A stretch of DNA of 64,000 nt from an uncultured Planctomyces sp. (GTDB lineage: Bacteria; Planctomycetota; Planctomycetia; Planctomycetales; Planctomycetaceae), in contig CALGTK010000268.1 of NCBI GenBank assembly GCA_937904325.1, positions 62,001 to 126,000 on the forward strand, in the 5' to 3' direction. The notes beneath the pieces were generated by a model. It had not been told where the DNA came from, ran no database searches, and saw only the letters and a list, made by a program, of their open reading frames with translations. Of the stretch, positions 9,324 to 19,653 are shown in pieces (positions within the stretch are counted from its first letter, which is position 1; every line of letters starts with the position of its first letter). Position numbers and translations under genes: made by a program.

Positions 9324-10493
9324 TCACAATGGCTGGCAGGATTTCTCGGCAATCAGGGCATCGAGTTCCTGACGGAGGCGAGGAAGAATTTCGTCGTAGG
9401 GGAATGCTCCTATTTCTTCAGAACCTCGTTTCAGGTTGACGAAGTTCGGAGCACACCAGAGGCCGAGATCAGCATCGTCCGTCTCGCCTGGCCCGTTTAC
9501 CCGGCACCCCATAACAGCAATGGTCAGTGCGTGCTCACGGGCATACTCGGTCATCTTCTTAACATCCTGAGCGAGCTCGATGAATGCCTCGTTCTCGACG
9601 CGCGAGCAACTTGGACAACTGATGATGTTGAGCGTGGGCAGTCCGTAGTCGACCACGGTTCGAACGCGACCAGCGGCAATGTCGGTAATGATTGATCTTC
9701 CGGCATCAATCTCTTCGCCTTTGCGGTCATTCGGGACGGTCAGTGAAACGCGAATCGTATCCCCGATCCCTCGACCAATAAGCTGCTCGAACGCGATTCG
9801 CGTCTTGATGATTCCATCCGGAGGCATCCCGGCTTCTGTCACTCCCAGATGCAAAGGTACGTCAGGACGTTGTTCTGCAAAACGACGATTGACGTCGATC
9901 ACTTTCTGAGGATCCGAATCTTTCAGCGAGACGCAGTACCGAGTGAAATCCAACGAGTCTAGAAAATCGCAATGCTCCAGCGCACTTTCGAGCATCGGCG
10001 AGATCGAGTCGTCTTCGTCGTATCGATCGACTTTGTCAGGGTCGACGGAGCCACAGTTAACGCCCACTCGAATCGCGCAATCATTTGCGGCCGCAATGCC
10101 AGCGATGAACTTCACTTTCTCCTGCCAAGGTTTCTCGCGTTCGTGGTGGTAAAGATGTCCAGGGTTGTAGCGGATTTTGTCAACGTGCGGGGCAACGTCT
10201 TCGGCAAGCCGATAGTTCTCCTGCAGGTCCACCGAAAGATTCGCAGTCGTCTGCTTGCGAATTTCAGCCAGAGCTTCGGCATCCTTTCGGCTGTCGACCG
10301 CAACTCGCACGATGTCGGCGCCAGCTTCCAGCAACGCATTGATCTGCCCGACCGTGGCGTCGACATTCTGAGTATGAGTTGCCGTCATACTTTGCACGGC
10401 AATCGGATTTCCATCTCCAATCGTTACCGAGCCGATCTTCACGCTTCGCGTAGGATTTCGCTCAATTATCAGTTCGGAACTGTCCACACCCAT
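9324..10493 (-). CDS. ispG: 4-hydroxy-3-methylbut-2-enyl diphosphate synthase (flavodoxin/ferredoxin)
   Basis: IspG (GcpE) converts 2-C-methyl-D-erythritol 2,4-cyclodiphosphate to HMBPP, the penultimate step of the MEP isoprenoid pathway, in the cytosol. The TIM-barrel domain begins at [15 protein letters not shown] and [18 protein letters not shown]. The C-terminal [4Fe-4S] domain is marked by [13 protein letters not shown] and [15 protein letters not shown], giving the three cluster cysteines. Length (389 residues from this start) fits the short bacterial form lacking the plant-type insert. An in-frame ATG at 10529 would add 12 non-conserved residues; neither start has a strong ribosome binding site. 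It stands alone, convergent with the LRR gene terminator. Confidence 0.95.
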   Translation of the reverse strand: MGVDSSELIIERNPTRSVKIGSVTIGDGNPIAVQSMTATHTQNVDATVGQINALLEAGADIVRVAVDSRKDAEALAEIRKQTTANLSVDLQENYRLAEDVAPHVDKIRYNPGHLYHHEREKPWQEKVKFIAGIAAANDCAIRVGVNCGSVDPDKVDRYDEDDSISPMLESALEHCDFLDSLDFTRYCVSLKDSDPQKVIDVNRRFAEQRPDVPLHLGVTEAGMPPDGIIKTRIAFEQLIGRGIGDTIRVSLTVPNDRKGEEIDAGRSIITDIAAGRVRTVVDYGLPTLNIISCPSCSRVENEAFIELAQDVKKMTEYAREHALTIAVMGCRVNGPGETDDADLGLWCAPNFVNLKRGSEEIGAFPYDEILPRLRQELDALIAEKSCQPL

Positions 10494-10565
10494 TCTCCAA
10501 CTCAGGCCGCCGATCGACAGAAACCGCATCCAAATGCGGTGCGTGGCGAGTCTAGTGGACCGACT

Positions 10566-10820
10566 CTAGTCGAGCCAGTTGAGCGTAAATTCCAAAGCGT
10601 CCGCATCCAGTGCATGAGGCGCATTCAGCGAGTCAAGCTGAATGAATCTGTTGATCGTCTTGCCGTCTCAAATCGAAGCGCGGATCACGCTCGCCGCATT
10701 CATTTTCTCCAGCTCCTGAAACGTTCCCGCGGATGTGTCGCCGGACACGTTCAGAGCCAGCGTTCCGTCACGACCGGTAAGTGCTGCGCGCGAAAGGCGA
10801 TCCAAACCCTGGCGATCCAT
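10566..10820 (-). pseudogene. Possible gene remnant with one in-frame stop
   Basis: An ATG at 10820 opens a frame reading MDRQGLDRLSRAALTGRDG and ALNVSGDTSAGTFQELEKM to an in-frame TGA near 10670. The same frame then continues for 32 codons (GKTINRFIQLDSLNAPHALD, then ADALEFTLNWLD) to TAG at 10566-10568. Composition is protein-like on both sides of the stop. The family was not recognised. It occupies the 374-base gap between ispG and the ABC permease gene, which otherwise holds nothing identifiable. It could be chance. Confidence 0.35.
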
Positions 10821-10867
10821 TCGGGGGCCGAGCTAACGAAATAAGCTTTCCGGCTGCGCAGAGAGTG

Positions 10868-12466
10868 CTATCCCGGAACGACCGCGTTTGTCCCCTCAGT
10901 ATCCGAGGCCGCTGATTCAGAATTGGCAGCCGATGGCCAATCCAGTACGTCGGAAACACCTGCAATCAATGCTCGTAGATTGACGAGCAAAACAATTGCC
11001 GCCGCGATACCCAGTATAAATAGATAGACTTGGGCCTCTTCCGGACTGGAACCCGACCAGCCTCTGTTTGAACTGCTAATCCTTCCCAAGGTCGAAAACG
11101 GGTTCGTTACCCAATAGTAAGAACCCGATCGCACCTGGTATCTGTAGCTGAACATGCCAGGCACATAGGGGGCGACGATGGTCAACGGGACCAGAAGAAT
11201 CGTCAATACTCGCGAGTGAGCAGGTCGGAATTCCGGAGTGATTGCCTGCCCCAAACGTCCTACGGCGGAACCGAAACCAACGTAAATAAAAACGTAAAGA
11301 GCCAACGCAGTAGTCGCGTCGCCAACCCACGATTCCCAGACGGGAAGCGGCATCACATGGTTGCCGATCCACTGAGGCCACGAGGACCATCGGCCGATGA
11401 CGATCAGAGCCGCCAGATGCAACGTCAGCAGCAGCAACCCTCGACGACCGCCAGGTAGCCACGGCGCATAGAGTAGGCGAAGAAATTGCGACTGAGGAAT
11501 TCCGCGCCGAACTCGCCGCGAAATGTGTTCCGATTCCGTGCTGAAAATCAAGCCGGCAATCACCCAATGAATACTCGCTGATATGGCAAATGCGAAAACG
11601 GCATCGCCTTCGATATTCGAGAATCCGTACCAGCCTCCGTAGGCAAGTATTCCGACCCAGGTCAGCCAGAACTGCACAGTGGAAATGATCCGAATACCGG
11701 AACTGCGATTTCCTGACTCAAAAGTAAGTCGTGAAACCGCAATCTGCTGGGCAAGCAGCAAATAACCACCCATTCCAACCAACATGCTTCCAAGACCCCA
11801 CCAGAATTCGTCGTTGTCAAAGGGGATGCTTTCCGAAATAGCGATGCCGCCAAAAGCAAACGCCGTCACCATTTGCCATAGCAACAACGCGATCATGCCG
11901 ATCGTTGTTAACGCCTGCCACTGTCTGCTGTTTGCGAGAGTGCTCAACATGATCGCGACGGTCGAAACGAAAAGGCTCCACAGTAGTCCGAGAGACAGAA
12001 TCAGCACGACCAGTGGAAGATCGAAGCCCTGCAGCAACGATGTGAAAGCAATGAAGGGGGCGATGGCCGAGTAATAAATCAAGACCTGCGCCAGCGCGCT
12101 CAGCAGCTTACCTGTGACGATCTGGCGAGGGCTCAGTGTTGAAATACTGAGCAGTTCGTACGTGTTGTAGTCCCGTTCGTTGAGCATGCTGCGAAACGCC
12201 CCGAAAGGGACGACGAACAATGTGGCAAACCCCAACACGCCAACGTACCAGGCAAAAAACATCCGGCCAGCAGCGCCGAACTCAATCGCCGGTCCGTTCA
12301 ACACGACGCCAAAGACAGAAATCAGCCAGGCGACCGTCAGCAGCAGCATAAACGTGATGATGAATTGACGACTCTTCAGCGCCTGACGCGTTTCTTTCAC
12401 CAGGATCGGGTTAAGTCGATCGGTGACATAGTCGGTGAGGTGAAGGAACTTTTCGCCGCTGCTCAT
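10868..12466 (-). CDS. ABC-2 type transporter permease
   Basis: Membrane subunit of an ABC transporter, 532 residues. It starts in the cytoplasm (LNPILVKETRQALKSRQFI, a hallmark of this permease group) and then shows about twelve hydrophobic segments, for example FIITFMLLLTVAWLISVFGV and VLILSLGLLWSLFVSTVAIM. The C-terminus is cytoplasmic and Ser/Ala-rich. The ATG at 12466 was chosen because AGGA lies 6 bases before it; an upstream TTG at 12520, two bases after the ATPase stop, would add 18 residues. The ATPase gene is immediately upstream, so the two form an operon. The substrate is unknown; such pairs often act in export or envelope maintenance. Confidence 0.88.
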   Translation of the reverse strand: MSSGEKFLHLTDYVTDRLNPILVKETRQALKSRQFIITFMLLLTVAWLISVFGVVLNGPAIEFGAAGRMFFAWYVGVLGFATLFVVPFGAFRSMLNERDYNTYELLSISTLSPRQIVTGKLLSALAQVLIYYSAIAPFIAFTSLLQGFDLPLVVLILSLGLLWSLFVSTVAIMLSTLANSRQWQALTTIGMIALLLWQMVTAFAFGGIAISESIPFDNDEFWWGLGSMLVGMGGYLLLAQQIAVSRLTFESGNRSSGIRIISTVQFWLTWVGILAYGGWYGFSNIEGDAVFAFAISASIHWVIAGLIFSTESEHISRRVRRGIPQSQFLRLLYAPWLPGGRRGLLLLTLHLAALIVIGRWSSWPQWIGNHVMPLPVWESWVGDATTALALYVFIYVGFGSAVGRLGQAITPEFRPAHSRVLTILLVPLTIVAPYVPGMFSYRYQVRSGSYYWVTNPFSTLGRISSSNRGWSGSSPEEAQVYLFILGIAAAIVLLVNLRALIAGVSDVLDWPSAANSESAASDTEGTNAVVPG

Positions 12467-12522
12467 GATTGATCCTGAAAGCCCAGTCCTGAGTCGTCCA
12501 GCCAGAGATTGACCAGACAAGA

Positions 12523-13542
12523 CTACTGTGTGATTCCTTTGGTGATATTCATAAAGGCGTCTTCCAGACTTTGAGTCTTGCCATGAAACTCAATAATTGG
12601 ATGTCCCACTGCCATCAGATTCTGCAATAGCTGCTGCTGCTCGGTATCGTCACCCTCGATGTCGAACATGGCATGCCCGATCGAGCACTGCACATCCTTG
12701 ACCATTGGTTGTTCAAGCAGCCACTTCTCAAGCGAACTGGTCGCGGCCTCAAGATTGTCGACTGACGCAAGTCGCACATGCAGCGCACGTCTTCCTGTTG
12801 AATCGGCATCAACACTGACCTGCTGCCGCTGAATTTCGTCGATCGTTCCGTAGGCCAGAATCTGGCCCGCCTCGATGATCGCTGCCGAGTCACAAATCTC
12901 GCCCAACTCGGTAAGAATGTGCGAGCTGATCAGAACAGTCTTATTCATCTCCGTGGCCAGCAGACGAATTAATTCCCGCAGCTCGACGCGAGCACGAGGA
13001 TCAAGCCCTGCGGCTGGTTCATCGAGAATCATGACCTGCGGATCATGGATCAGGCATCGTCCCAGCCCCAGCCGCTGCGACATACCTTTGGACAGACTGT
13101 CAATCGACTTGTCGGCCAGCTTGCGGAGTTCAGTAAACACCAGGACGTGTTCAATTGCGTCTCGCCGCTCGGCGTCCTTTAACCCGTAGGCTCGCGCGAA
13201 GAAGTCCAGATACTCGACAACGTTCATGTTCGCGTACTTGCCGAAGCTATCCGGCATGAAACCAAGGTAACGTCGCACCTTGTCCGGGTCATCTACGACG
13301 GAGTATCCGCAGATAAACGCATCACCAGCGGTTGGCGTGTCGAGCGTCGCCATAACCCGCATGCTTGTTGTCTTGCCGGCACCGTTCGGTCCGATGAAGC
13401 CCATCACCTGTCCAGGCCAGGCTTTGAACGAAACATCGTCCACCGCTTTGAGTCGTCCGAAGAATCGATGCAGGTGCCGCAGCTCCAGCGAAGGTTCGCC
13501 GCGGTCAATAGATTCTGCGTCGCTGGGAACTGGCTCGATCAT
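12523..13542 (-). CDS. ABC transporter ATP-binding protein
   Basis: Nucleotide-binding subunit, 339 residues, partner of the permease just downstream. Walker A GPNGAGKT is at residues 51-58, the signature LSKGMSQRLGLG near 150, Walker B VMILDEPAAGLD near 170, and the switch histidine in LISSHILTELGEICD. The ABC domain resembles the CcmA/DrrA/NosF group used with ABC-2 permeases. About 100 residues after the ABC domain form a C-terminal extension that ends DAFMNITKGITQ, as in many exporter ATPases. Direction of transport (export) is inferred from the family; the substrate cannot be told. Confidence 0.92.
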   Translation of the reverse strand: MIEPVPSDAESIDRGEPSLELRHLHRFFGRLKAVDDVSFKAWPGQVMGFIGPNGAGKTTSMRVMATLDTPTAGDAFICGYSVVDDPDKVRRYLGFMPDSFGKYANMNVVEYLDFFARAYGLKDAERRDAIEHVLVFTELRKLADKSIDSLSKGMSQRLGLGRCLIHDPQVMILDEPAAGLDPRARVELRELIRLLATEMNKTVLISSHILTELGEICDSAAIIEAGQILAYGTIDEIQRQQVSVDADSTGRRALHVRLASVDNLEAATSSLEKWLLEQPMVKDVQCSIGHAMFDIEGDDTEQQQLLQNLMAVGHPIIEFHGKTQSLEDAFMNITKGITQ

Positions 13543-13593
13543 CGACGGCTCACAATGCGGAACTCGAATGAAGCATCAGCTTTGAGAAATCGT

Positions 13594-14553
13594 TTAGAGA
13601 ATGTCTTCAGAATCGTCATCATCAAAGACGGACGCATCTTGATCGATGATGTGCGTTTCAGGCGGCGGAGATTTCTTCATCATCGTTACATGGCAACCAC
13701 TTTCGCTGTAAGTGAGCTCATCCATGAACGACTTCATTAGTAGCATTCCTCGACCATTTGGACGATCGAGATACTCTGGGTCAGTAGGATCAGGGATCGT
13801 CTGTGGATCGAAACCTGACCCTTCATCACGAACTGAAAACCGCACACCATCCTGAGTGAGAGAAATGTCAACGTAGAGCTGACGATCGATGTACGGTTCC
13901 TGAAGTGAACGTCGGCGGGCCAGGTCTTCATAAGCAGTCTGATCCTCATACCGCAGGTCAGAACTGACTTCAAGATTTCCATGATAGAGAGCATTCAGCA
14001 ACGACTCTTCAAAGGCAATGCTGATTCGAAGACGGTCATTCTCGGAGAAAATTCGCATTGCTCGCATGGTGTCACGGACTTGCCCGGAAAGCGCGTGAAC
14101 CAGTCTTGTTTCGTTCGGCAGGATGTACGAGGTTTCGACGCTGGAAATTCGATTGAGCAGTCGTGTCTCGCCGCGATTGGACGAAGCGGCTTCGAGGATC
14201 TGGTGAATGGTCGAAATCAGATCTTCGCCGAGTCTGCGCTTGGTCACATAGCTGGCGGCTCCAAGACGAAGAGCCTCAACAGCCAGTTCCTCACTTCCCT
14301 GAGCGGTCATCAACAGAACCGGGATCAGTGGGTAGTCACTTTTGATTGTCTGGACCAGTTCGAGGCCATTCATCTCGGGCATATGCAGGTCTGTGAGCAC
14401 GGCGTCTGGGATGTCGAGTTCTAAACGCTCCAGGGCATCGCGGCCGTTTTCTGCGTAGATGACTTCGTACTCGCCCGTCTTCTGCAGGAGCCCTCCTACA
14501 AGACGACGGTCGACGCGTGAGTCGTCCACCACAAGTAACGTTTGCATAACCAT
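13594..14553 (-). CDS. Response regulator fused to RsbW-like ATPase (anti-sigma kinase-type)
   Basis: About 319 residues. An N-terminal receiver domain (TLLVVDDSRVDRR, phosphoacceptor in DAVLTDLHMPEMNG, conserved MTAQGS and Lys in YVTKRRLG) is joined to a C-terminal GHKL ATPase of the RsbW/SpoIIAB type (N box ISIAFEESLLNALYHGN; G1 box VRDEGSGFDP; G2 box NGRGMLLMKSFMDEL). No DNA-binding domain is present. By family, phosphorylation of the receiver would switch an anti-sigma or serine-kinase activity. ATG at 14553 is chosen; ATG 14547 and TTG 14589 are alternatives. The hybrid kinase gene lies on the same strand 89-126 bases upstream of the window coordinate start side, at 14679-17861, and is a natural candidate partner. 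Confidence 0.88.
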   Translation of the reverse strand: MVMQTLLVVDDSRVDRRLVGGLLQKTGEYEVIYAENGRDALERLELDIPDAVLTDLHMPEMNGLELVQTIKSDYPLIPVLLMTAQGSEELAVEALRLGAASYVTKRRLGEDLISTIHQILEAASSNRGETRLLNRISSVETSYILPNETRLVHALSGQVRDTMRAMRIFSENDRLRISIAFEESLLNALYHGNLEVSSDLRYEDQTAYEDLARRRSLQEPYIDRQLYVDISLTQDGVRFSVRDEGSGFDPQTIPDPTDPEYLDRPNGRGMLLMKSFMDELTYSESGCHVTMMKKSPPPETHIIDQDASVFDDDDSEDIL

Positions 14554-14678
14554 GCTTTCTGCGGCCCAACTGACATCACAAGCCTGCAAATCAGTTTGCG
14601 ATGGCTCGATCGTATTCAGTGTTTGATCTAAGTCCCGGCGGCAATCATCACTTCAGTCAATCGTGAACAATATGATAG

Positions 14679-17600
14679 TCATCCAGGAAACTGTCCGGTA
14701 TCGATGAAATCGCGAAGCTGTGAACTTACCACCTTAGATGCCTTTTGCAGCTCGGCAAGATGCTCTCTGATTTGATCAAGGTCTCCAGCCTCGCCAGCCT
14801 TTTCGCAGTCAAATGCAACGTCATGTGCATCGGTAACGCCGAACGTCCGAAAGTTTGCCTTAATCGTGTGAGCCATTCTTTGAGCCGTTTTCGCATCATC
14901 CTTTTTTAAGGCGTATTTCAAATCGGCCATGACAATGCGGACTTCTTCAAGAAAAGCGCCGGCAATTTCACGTAACAAACCCCGATCCCCCTGTGTGATT
15001 TTGAGAGCGACCGGCCAGTCCACCTGGTAGCTTTCCTGCGTGCTCGCTTCCCGATCCGCCGGTACACTCGCCGCAATTTTTTTTTCGCCAGATACACCAA
15101 CGGTGTGAGCGTCTTCGGCGAAGAACCGGCTTAGCGTATTAATCAGTTGCCATGGCCTGACTGGCTTGGAGACGTAGTCGTCCATGCCGGACTCGATGCA
15201 CAATTCGCGATCGCCTTTCATGGCATGAGCAGTCATCGCGATAATGGGCAGATGACGATCGGTTCCGACTTCGCTCTGACGGATTTTCCGCGTGGCTTCC
15301 AGACCGTCCATCTCTGGCATCTGAACGTCCATCAGAACGACGTCGAACGGCTCTCGCGCTACCAGTTCGACGGCTTCTTTACCGTTGTTGACAACCTCGC
15401 CCGAATGGCCCCACTTCTTAAGCAAGGACAACGCGAGCTTTTGATTCACAACGCTGTCTTCAGCCAGCAAAAATCGCAAGTGCGGGATAACAATTTCGTT
15501 ACGTTGTGACTTTTCTGCACCCGGCGTCCCCGAGTCGCCAGTTCCATCAATTGCCAACGCAGCGATCAGAGAATCGAACAACTCCGACTGCTTGATCGGC
15601 TTTCGAATGTAGGCAGACACTCCGAATTCGCGGCACTGTTGGACATCCTCTGCGCGATCGCCCGAAGTGAGCATCATGATTACTGCGCCAGCGAGTTTTT
15701 CGTCATTACGAATTTCTGACGCCAGCGCGAACCCGTCTTTGTCCGGCATGTGAACATCACTAAGAACGAGATCGTAACCATGGCCGACTTCGCAAGCTCG
15801 TCGCAACGATTCAATCGCCTGGTCGACGCCTTCGACACAGGATGTTTCGATTCCCCAGTTGGTCAACATCTCGTCAAGGATCAACCGGTTGGTTGCGTTG
15901 TCATCGACAATCAACACTCGAGAACCCTGCACGATCCGCTTCGAAGGGGTGTTCGGTGGTGTGTCGGAAATTCCAAGCCGAGCCGTAAAATGAAATGTGC
16001 TGCCTTGACCGAGTTCACTTTCAGCCCAGATCGTTCCCTGCATCAACCGCGTCAACTTAGAGCAGATCGTCAGCCCCAGGCCTGTTCCACCGTACTGTCG
16101 AGTCGTCGACGTATCGGCTTGCTCAAACGCCTGAAAGACAGACTTCAGTTTCTCTCGAGCGATTCCAATTCCCGTATCAGCGACTGCAAAATGCAGCAAC
16201 GCAGACTGGTCGTCTTTCCGGTCAACTTCGACGTGCACAATCACTTCGCCGCGCTGCGTGAACTTGATCGCATTTCCGACCAGGTTCACAACGACCTGCC
16301 GCAGCCGAGAGGGATCGCCAACCAACGCGTCGGGCACGGCCGGGTCGATATGGCAAGCAAGTTCCAACTCCTCTCTGTGAGCGCGCACCAACAATGAACG
16401 CAGAGTGTCCCCCAGAGTGTCACGAATACTGAAGACAGTGGAGTCAAGCTGGAGCTTTCCGGCTTCGATTTTCGAAAAGTCCAGAATGTCATTGATTAGC
16501 CTCAGCAACGAATTTGCAGAATCCCGCACCATCCCGAGGTACTCGTTCTGAGATTGTGTCAGCTCGGTATCAAGTACCAGCTCCGTCATGCCAATCACGG
16601 CGTTCATCGGGGTACGGATTTCATGGCTCATATTGGCCAGAAAATCACTCTTTGCCTGGTTAGCTGATTCGGCCACTTCCTTGGATTTTCGCAACTCTTT
16701 CTCTGCTTGTTTGCGATTTGTGATATCATGCACAAAGGCGCTGAAAATACACGAGTCGGCGACGTGAATCGGTGAAATCGTCACTTCTATCGGGAACTCA
16801 CGCCCGGACTTGTGCATTGCGACCAGTTCCAGCCGGCGTTGGATGACGCTGCCTTCACCTGTTTCGAGAAATCGTTTCAGGCCGGCAACATGAGCATCGC
16901 GAAACCGCTCCGGAATAATTGTGTCGGCGAGTGTTTGCCCAAGAGCCGCTTCTGGCTTCCACCCAAAGATGACTTCCGCCTGAGGATTCCAATCGATGAT
17001 CGTTCCTTCGGCATCCATCCCGACGAAGGCGTCGAGAGCCGTATCGACGATCTGTCGGTTGAGTCGTTCGCTCTGGCTGAGTGCATTCAATGCTTCCTGT
17101 TGAGCAGTAATATCGCGAGAAACTCCGAACGTGCCGACGACTTTTTTTTCGCGGTCTCGTAAAGGCAGCTTGCTGGTCGACACCCAGGTCGTGCGGCCGT
17201 CCGGCCAGGTTTCCTTCTCAATTTTGTCGAGCACCGGTTCGTTCTGGTCCATTAACTCGACTTCGTCGGCACGTGCCTGAGCTGCGTGCTCGTCCGTAAA
17301 GAAGTCTTCGTCGGTTTTTCCAATAGCGTCCGAGGGGTCGGCGAGATTAAACCAGTCGGCCATTGCTCGACTGACCCGGATGAATTTACTGTCGCGATCT
17401 TTGAAGTAGATGTTATCCGGAAGGTTCTCCAGCAGTGATCGCAGAAGGTACTGCTCCAACTCGAGCTCTTTGCTTAGTCGCTGACGTTCGAGCGCGTAGC
17501 GAATCGAATGTTCAAGCCTCGCGACGTCGAACACATCTTTAACGAGGTAGTCGGCTGCCCCGGCTTCAAGCGCCCGCTGATCGATCTCGCAATCACTCTG

Positions 17601-17861
17601 TCCCGTCAGGATGATGACAGGCGACTTCGAGCCCGCAGCTTTAGCCTTGCTGAGAACTTCAATTCCGTCCGTCGCGCCCAGTCGATAATCCAGGAGATAG
17701 ATCTCGTGCTGCCCAGCAAGAATTCCAGCGAGACCGGCCTCGGGATCTGCCGCCCAATCCAGCTCGACAGTGCGATCGTCGATTTCGCGCAGATGCTCCT
17801 TCGTCAGCGCGAAGGAATTTTCATCGCCATCGATCAACAGAATTCGCAGCGACTCGGGCAT
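14679..17861 (-). CDS. Hybrid sensor histidine kinase (REC-PAS-PAS-HisKA-HATPase-REC-REC-HPt)
   Basis: Soluble multi-domain phosphorelay protein, about 1060 residues, no membrane segment. Order: receiver 1 ([22 protein letters not shown]), PAS ([18 protein letters not shown]), second PAS ([18 protein letters not shown]), HisKA with the phospho-His in [15 protein letters not shown], HATPase_c ([28 protein letters not shown]), receiver 2 ([25 protein letters not shown]), receiver 3 ([26 protein letters not shown]), and a C-terminal HPt domain ([13 protein letters not shown]). This is a complete intramolecular relay. GTG at 17867 is an alternative start. It is transcribed ahead of the receiver/RsbW-like gene, which suggests one signalling unit. 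The signal is unknown; a PAS-bound cytosolic ligand is likely. Confidence 0.93.
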   Translation of the reverse strand: MPESLRILLIDGDENSFALTKEHLREIDDRTVELDWAADPEAGLAGILAGQHEIYLLDYRLGATDGIEVLSKAKAAGSKSPVIILTGQSDCEIDQRALEAGAADYLVKDVFDVARLEHSIRYALERQRLSKELELEQYLLRSLLENLPDNIYFKDRDSKFIRVSRAMADWFNLADPSDAIGKTDEDFFTDEHAAQARADEVELMDQNEPVLDKIEKETWPDGRTTWVSTSKLPLRDREKKVVGTFGVSRDITAQQEALNALSQSERLNRQIVDTALDAFVGMDAEGTIIDWNPQAEVIFGWKPEAALGQTLADTIIPERFRDAHVAGLKRFLETGEGSVIQRRLELVAMHKSGREFPIEVTISPIHVADSCIFSAFVHDITNRKQAEKELRKSKEVAESANQAKSDFLANMSHEIRTPMNAVIGMTELVLDTELTQSQNEYLGMVRDSANSLLRLINDILDFSKIEAGKLQLDSTVFSIRDTLGDTLRSLLVRAHREELELACHIDPAVPDALVGDPSRLRQVVVNLVGNAIKFTQRGEVIVHVEVDRKDDQSALLHFAVADTGIGIAREKLKSVFQAFEQADTSTTRQYGGTGLGLTICSKLTRLMQGTIWAESELGQGSTFHFTARLGISDTPPNTPSKRIVQGSRVLIVDDNATNRLILDEMLTNWGIETSCVEGVDQAIESLRRACEVGHGYDLVLSDVHMPDKDGFALASEIRNDEKLAGAVIMMLTSGDRAEDVQQCREFGVSAYIRKPIKQSELFDSLIAALAIDGTGDSGTPGAEKSQRNEIVIPHLRFLLAEDSVVNQKLALSLLKKWGHSGEVVNNGKEAVELVAREPFDVVLMDVQMPEMDGLEATRKIRQSEVGTDRHLPIIAMTAHAMKGDRELCIESGMDDYVSKPVRPWQLINTLSRFFAEDAHTVGVSGEKKIAASVPADREASTQESYQVDWPVALKITQGDRGLLREIAGAFLEEVRIVMADLKYALKKDDAKTAQRMAHTIKANFRTFGVTDAHDVAFDCEKAGEAGDLDQIREHLAELQKASKVVSSQLRDFIDTGQFPG

Positions 17862-17979
17862 CAACACGTTCCATCGACAAGGGTCACGCTCCCGACGCTC
17901 GCTTCGGAAAACGAAAGAACGACGTCAGAGTATCACACCTACCCGCTCAGGTTCATGCTTGAAGCCGAATTCACCGAGG

Positions 17980-19653
17980 TCAGTCGCTCTTTTTATCACC
18001 GTCGTTCGGACGGCGACGTCTGCGACGTCGAGGTGGTCGCTGACCGTCTTCGCTCTTTCGCGAAGAACCTCCGCTACGGCTAGAACCTCCACGCGAAGAT
18101 CCACCACGTGCTTGACTAGCGCCTCGGATGTTTGCCTCAACAATGGACGACATGGCCTGTTCCCAGGTGGGTACGTCGTCCCAGTCGTTTTTTGCTCGCC
18201 GCGGACGGACTTCCGGCTCGTCCTCTTCTTCGTCAGCACCTTCCGCCTCGACATCTTCAGAATCATCGTCGCCGTCATCCTCTACTCTTGCGCGAGGCTT
18301 TCGGCGGCGACGGCGTTTGCGACGAGGTCGTGCTTCTTCTTCCGAATTATCGTCGTTGGCTGAAGCAACGTCGTCTTCAACTTCCGACTCGTCTTCAACT
18401 TCCGACTCATCTTCAACTTCCGACTCATCTTCAACTTCCGACTCATCTTCAACTTCTACGCGAGGCTTCCGACTTCGTCGTCGACGACGGCGGCGGCGGC
18501 GAGGTCGCTCTTCTTCGGCCTCTTCTTCGTCGTCAGACCCGGCGACAGCTTCGGCATCGTCTTCCGCTTCGTTTTCTTCGTCTGAGTCGATTTCCGCTCC
18601 AAAGTCATCAGCAGCCGGTTTCCGACGACGACGACGTTTCGGTCGTTCAGTTTCCTCTTCGCCAGAATTTTCTTCCGTATCGGACTCGAAACTGCCGACA
18701 TCTCCGGCTCCAGCACCAAATTCATCAGCAGCATCGCCCTCGTTGTTGCTGGAGTCTTCAACGGCATCATCATTAGCCGGTTTTCGGCGACGACGACGGC
18801 GGCGGCGGCGTTTCGGTTTTGCTTCTTCCTCTTCCTCGTCACGACTTGCCTCGACCGGAGCGACTTCAGCGACCTCTTCGTCTTCCGTTACGCCCGAATC
18901 AGCATCGTCTTCCTGGTCATACGCTTCGTGCTCAAAGAAGTTTTCTTCTTCATCGTCAAGAACGCCAACTCCAAACTCGAATGAATCATCATCCTGCGGT
19001 GGAGCCGGTTCTGATTTGCGCGGGGGCCGCCTTTTCTTCGGACGCTCCCCAGTTACTTGTTTCTTAGCGGCCGGCACAGACTCTTCGACACCGTCGTCCT
19101 CGTCGGCGGAATCAACTCGTTTCGCTCCTGAACTTGGATTCTTTTCTGAAGGTAAAGCCGATTCCGATGCTGGACGTGACGAGGTTTTCTTTCCGCTAGT
19201 ACCACCGACGTTCCAGTCGTCGAGCGGGTCCCAGAACGAATCGTCAGCGTCAGACTTCGGGACGCTTTTTCGAGCTGACCGCGGCTCGCGAGTTTCAGCT
19301 ACTGGCTCAGCCTGAGGGGACGACGCACGAACAGGTGCAGGCTCGGGCTCAGGCGCAACTTCTCCGTCGTCGTCCTCTTCAAAGATAATGTCAAATTCGT
19401 CGTCATCATCTTTTTCGAAGACGATATCAGCATCCTCGTCTCCAGCATCCGAATCGTCGGATTCTGCAACAGCCTCGGACTCGACCGACTCTTCTTCAAC
19501 GGGCTCTTCCGGCTCAGGATCCAGGGATGAAAGATCGATTACTTCGAACGGCTCGTCATCGGATTCATTTTTCCCAACGTCGATTCCAAAAAGGTCTTTC
19601 GCGAGACCTTCCCACGAGTCTGAATCGTTTGACGAATTTGAATTGGTAGTCAT
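17980..19653 (-). CDS. Low-complexity protein of alternating acidic and Arg/Lys blocks
   Basis: About 557 residues, almost entirely predicted disordered. Asp/Glu/Ser-rich stretches (DSDAGDEDADIVFEKDDDDE) alternate at least six times with basic blocks such as RRRRRRRRKP. A tandem hexapeptide ESEVED lies in the middle. The only ordered-looking piece is near the C-terminus: DWDDVPTWEQAMSSIVEANI, followed by a Gly/Ser/Arg segment and RPPRRRRRRRP. The start at 19653 gives MTTNSNSSND; a longer frame from 19689 is possible. Function unknown. Alternating charge blocks and Arg-rich tails are common in RNA-binding or condensate-forming proteins, so a nucleic-acid role is a guess. It is divergent from the TPR lipoprotein gene. 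Confidence 0.8.
   Translation of the reverse strand: MTTNSNSSNDSDSWEGLAKDLFGIDVGKNESDDEPFEVIDLSSLDPEPEEPVEEESVESEAVAESDDSDAGDEDADIVFEKDDDDEFDIIFEEDDDGEVAPEPEPAPVRASSPQAEPVAETREPRSARKSVPKSDADDSFWDPLDDWNVGGTSGKKTSSRPASESALPSEKNPSSGAKRVDSADEDDGVEESVPAAKKQVTGERPKKRRPPRKSEPAPPQDDDSFEFGVGVLDDEEENFFEHEAYDQEDDADSGVTEDEEVAEVAPVEASRDEEEEEAKPKRRRRRRRRRKPANDDAVEDSSNNEGDAADEFGAGAGDVGSFESDTEENSGEEETERPKRRRRRKPAADDFGAEIDSDEENEAEDDAEAVAGSDDEEEAEEERPRRRRRRRRRSRKPRVEVEDESEVEDESEVEDESEVEDESEVEDDVASANDDNSEEEARPRRKRRRRRKPRARVEDDGDDDSEDVEAEGADEEEDEPEVRPRRAKNDWDDVPTWEQAMSSIVEANIRGASQARGGSSRGGSSRSGGSSRKSEDGQRPPRRRRRRRPNDGDKKSD
18374..18455 (-). repeat. 18-bp tandem repeat inside the charged-protein gene
   Basis: Four full copies and a partial fifth of the unit TCTTCAACTTCCGACTCA (plus-strand reading; the first copy ends in G instead of A), encoding the ESEVED repeat on the minus strand. 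The unit keeps the reading frame, so copy number may vary between strains without breaking the gene. Confidence 0.92.

Noticed and set aside
9972-10844. 290-codon plus-strand frame
   Set aside because: Antisense to ispG, no motif of its own.
18374-18455. Tandem 18-bp units considered as a CRISPR array
   Set aside because: No spacers; the units are directly adjacent and keep the frame of a protein.
18128-19315. 395-codon Ser-rich frame on the plus strand
   Set aside because: It is antisense to the acidic protein; Asp/Glu codons read backwards give Ser codons. No ribosome binding site or family.
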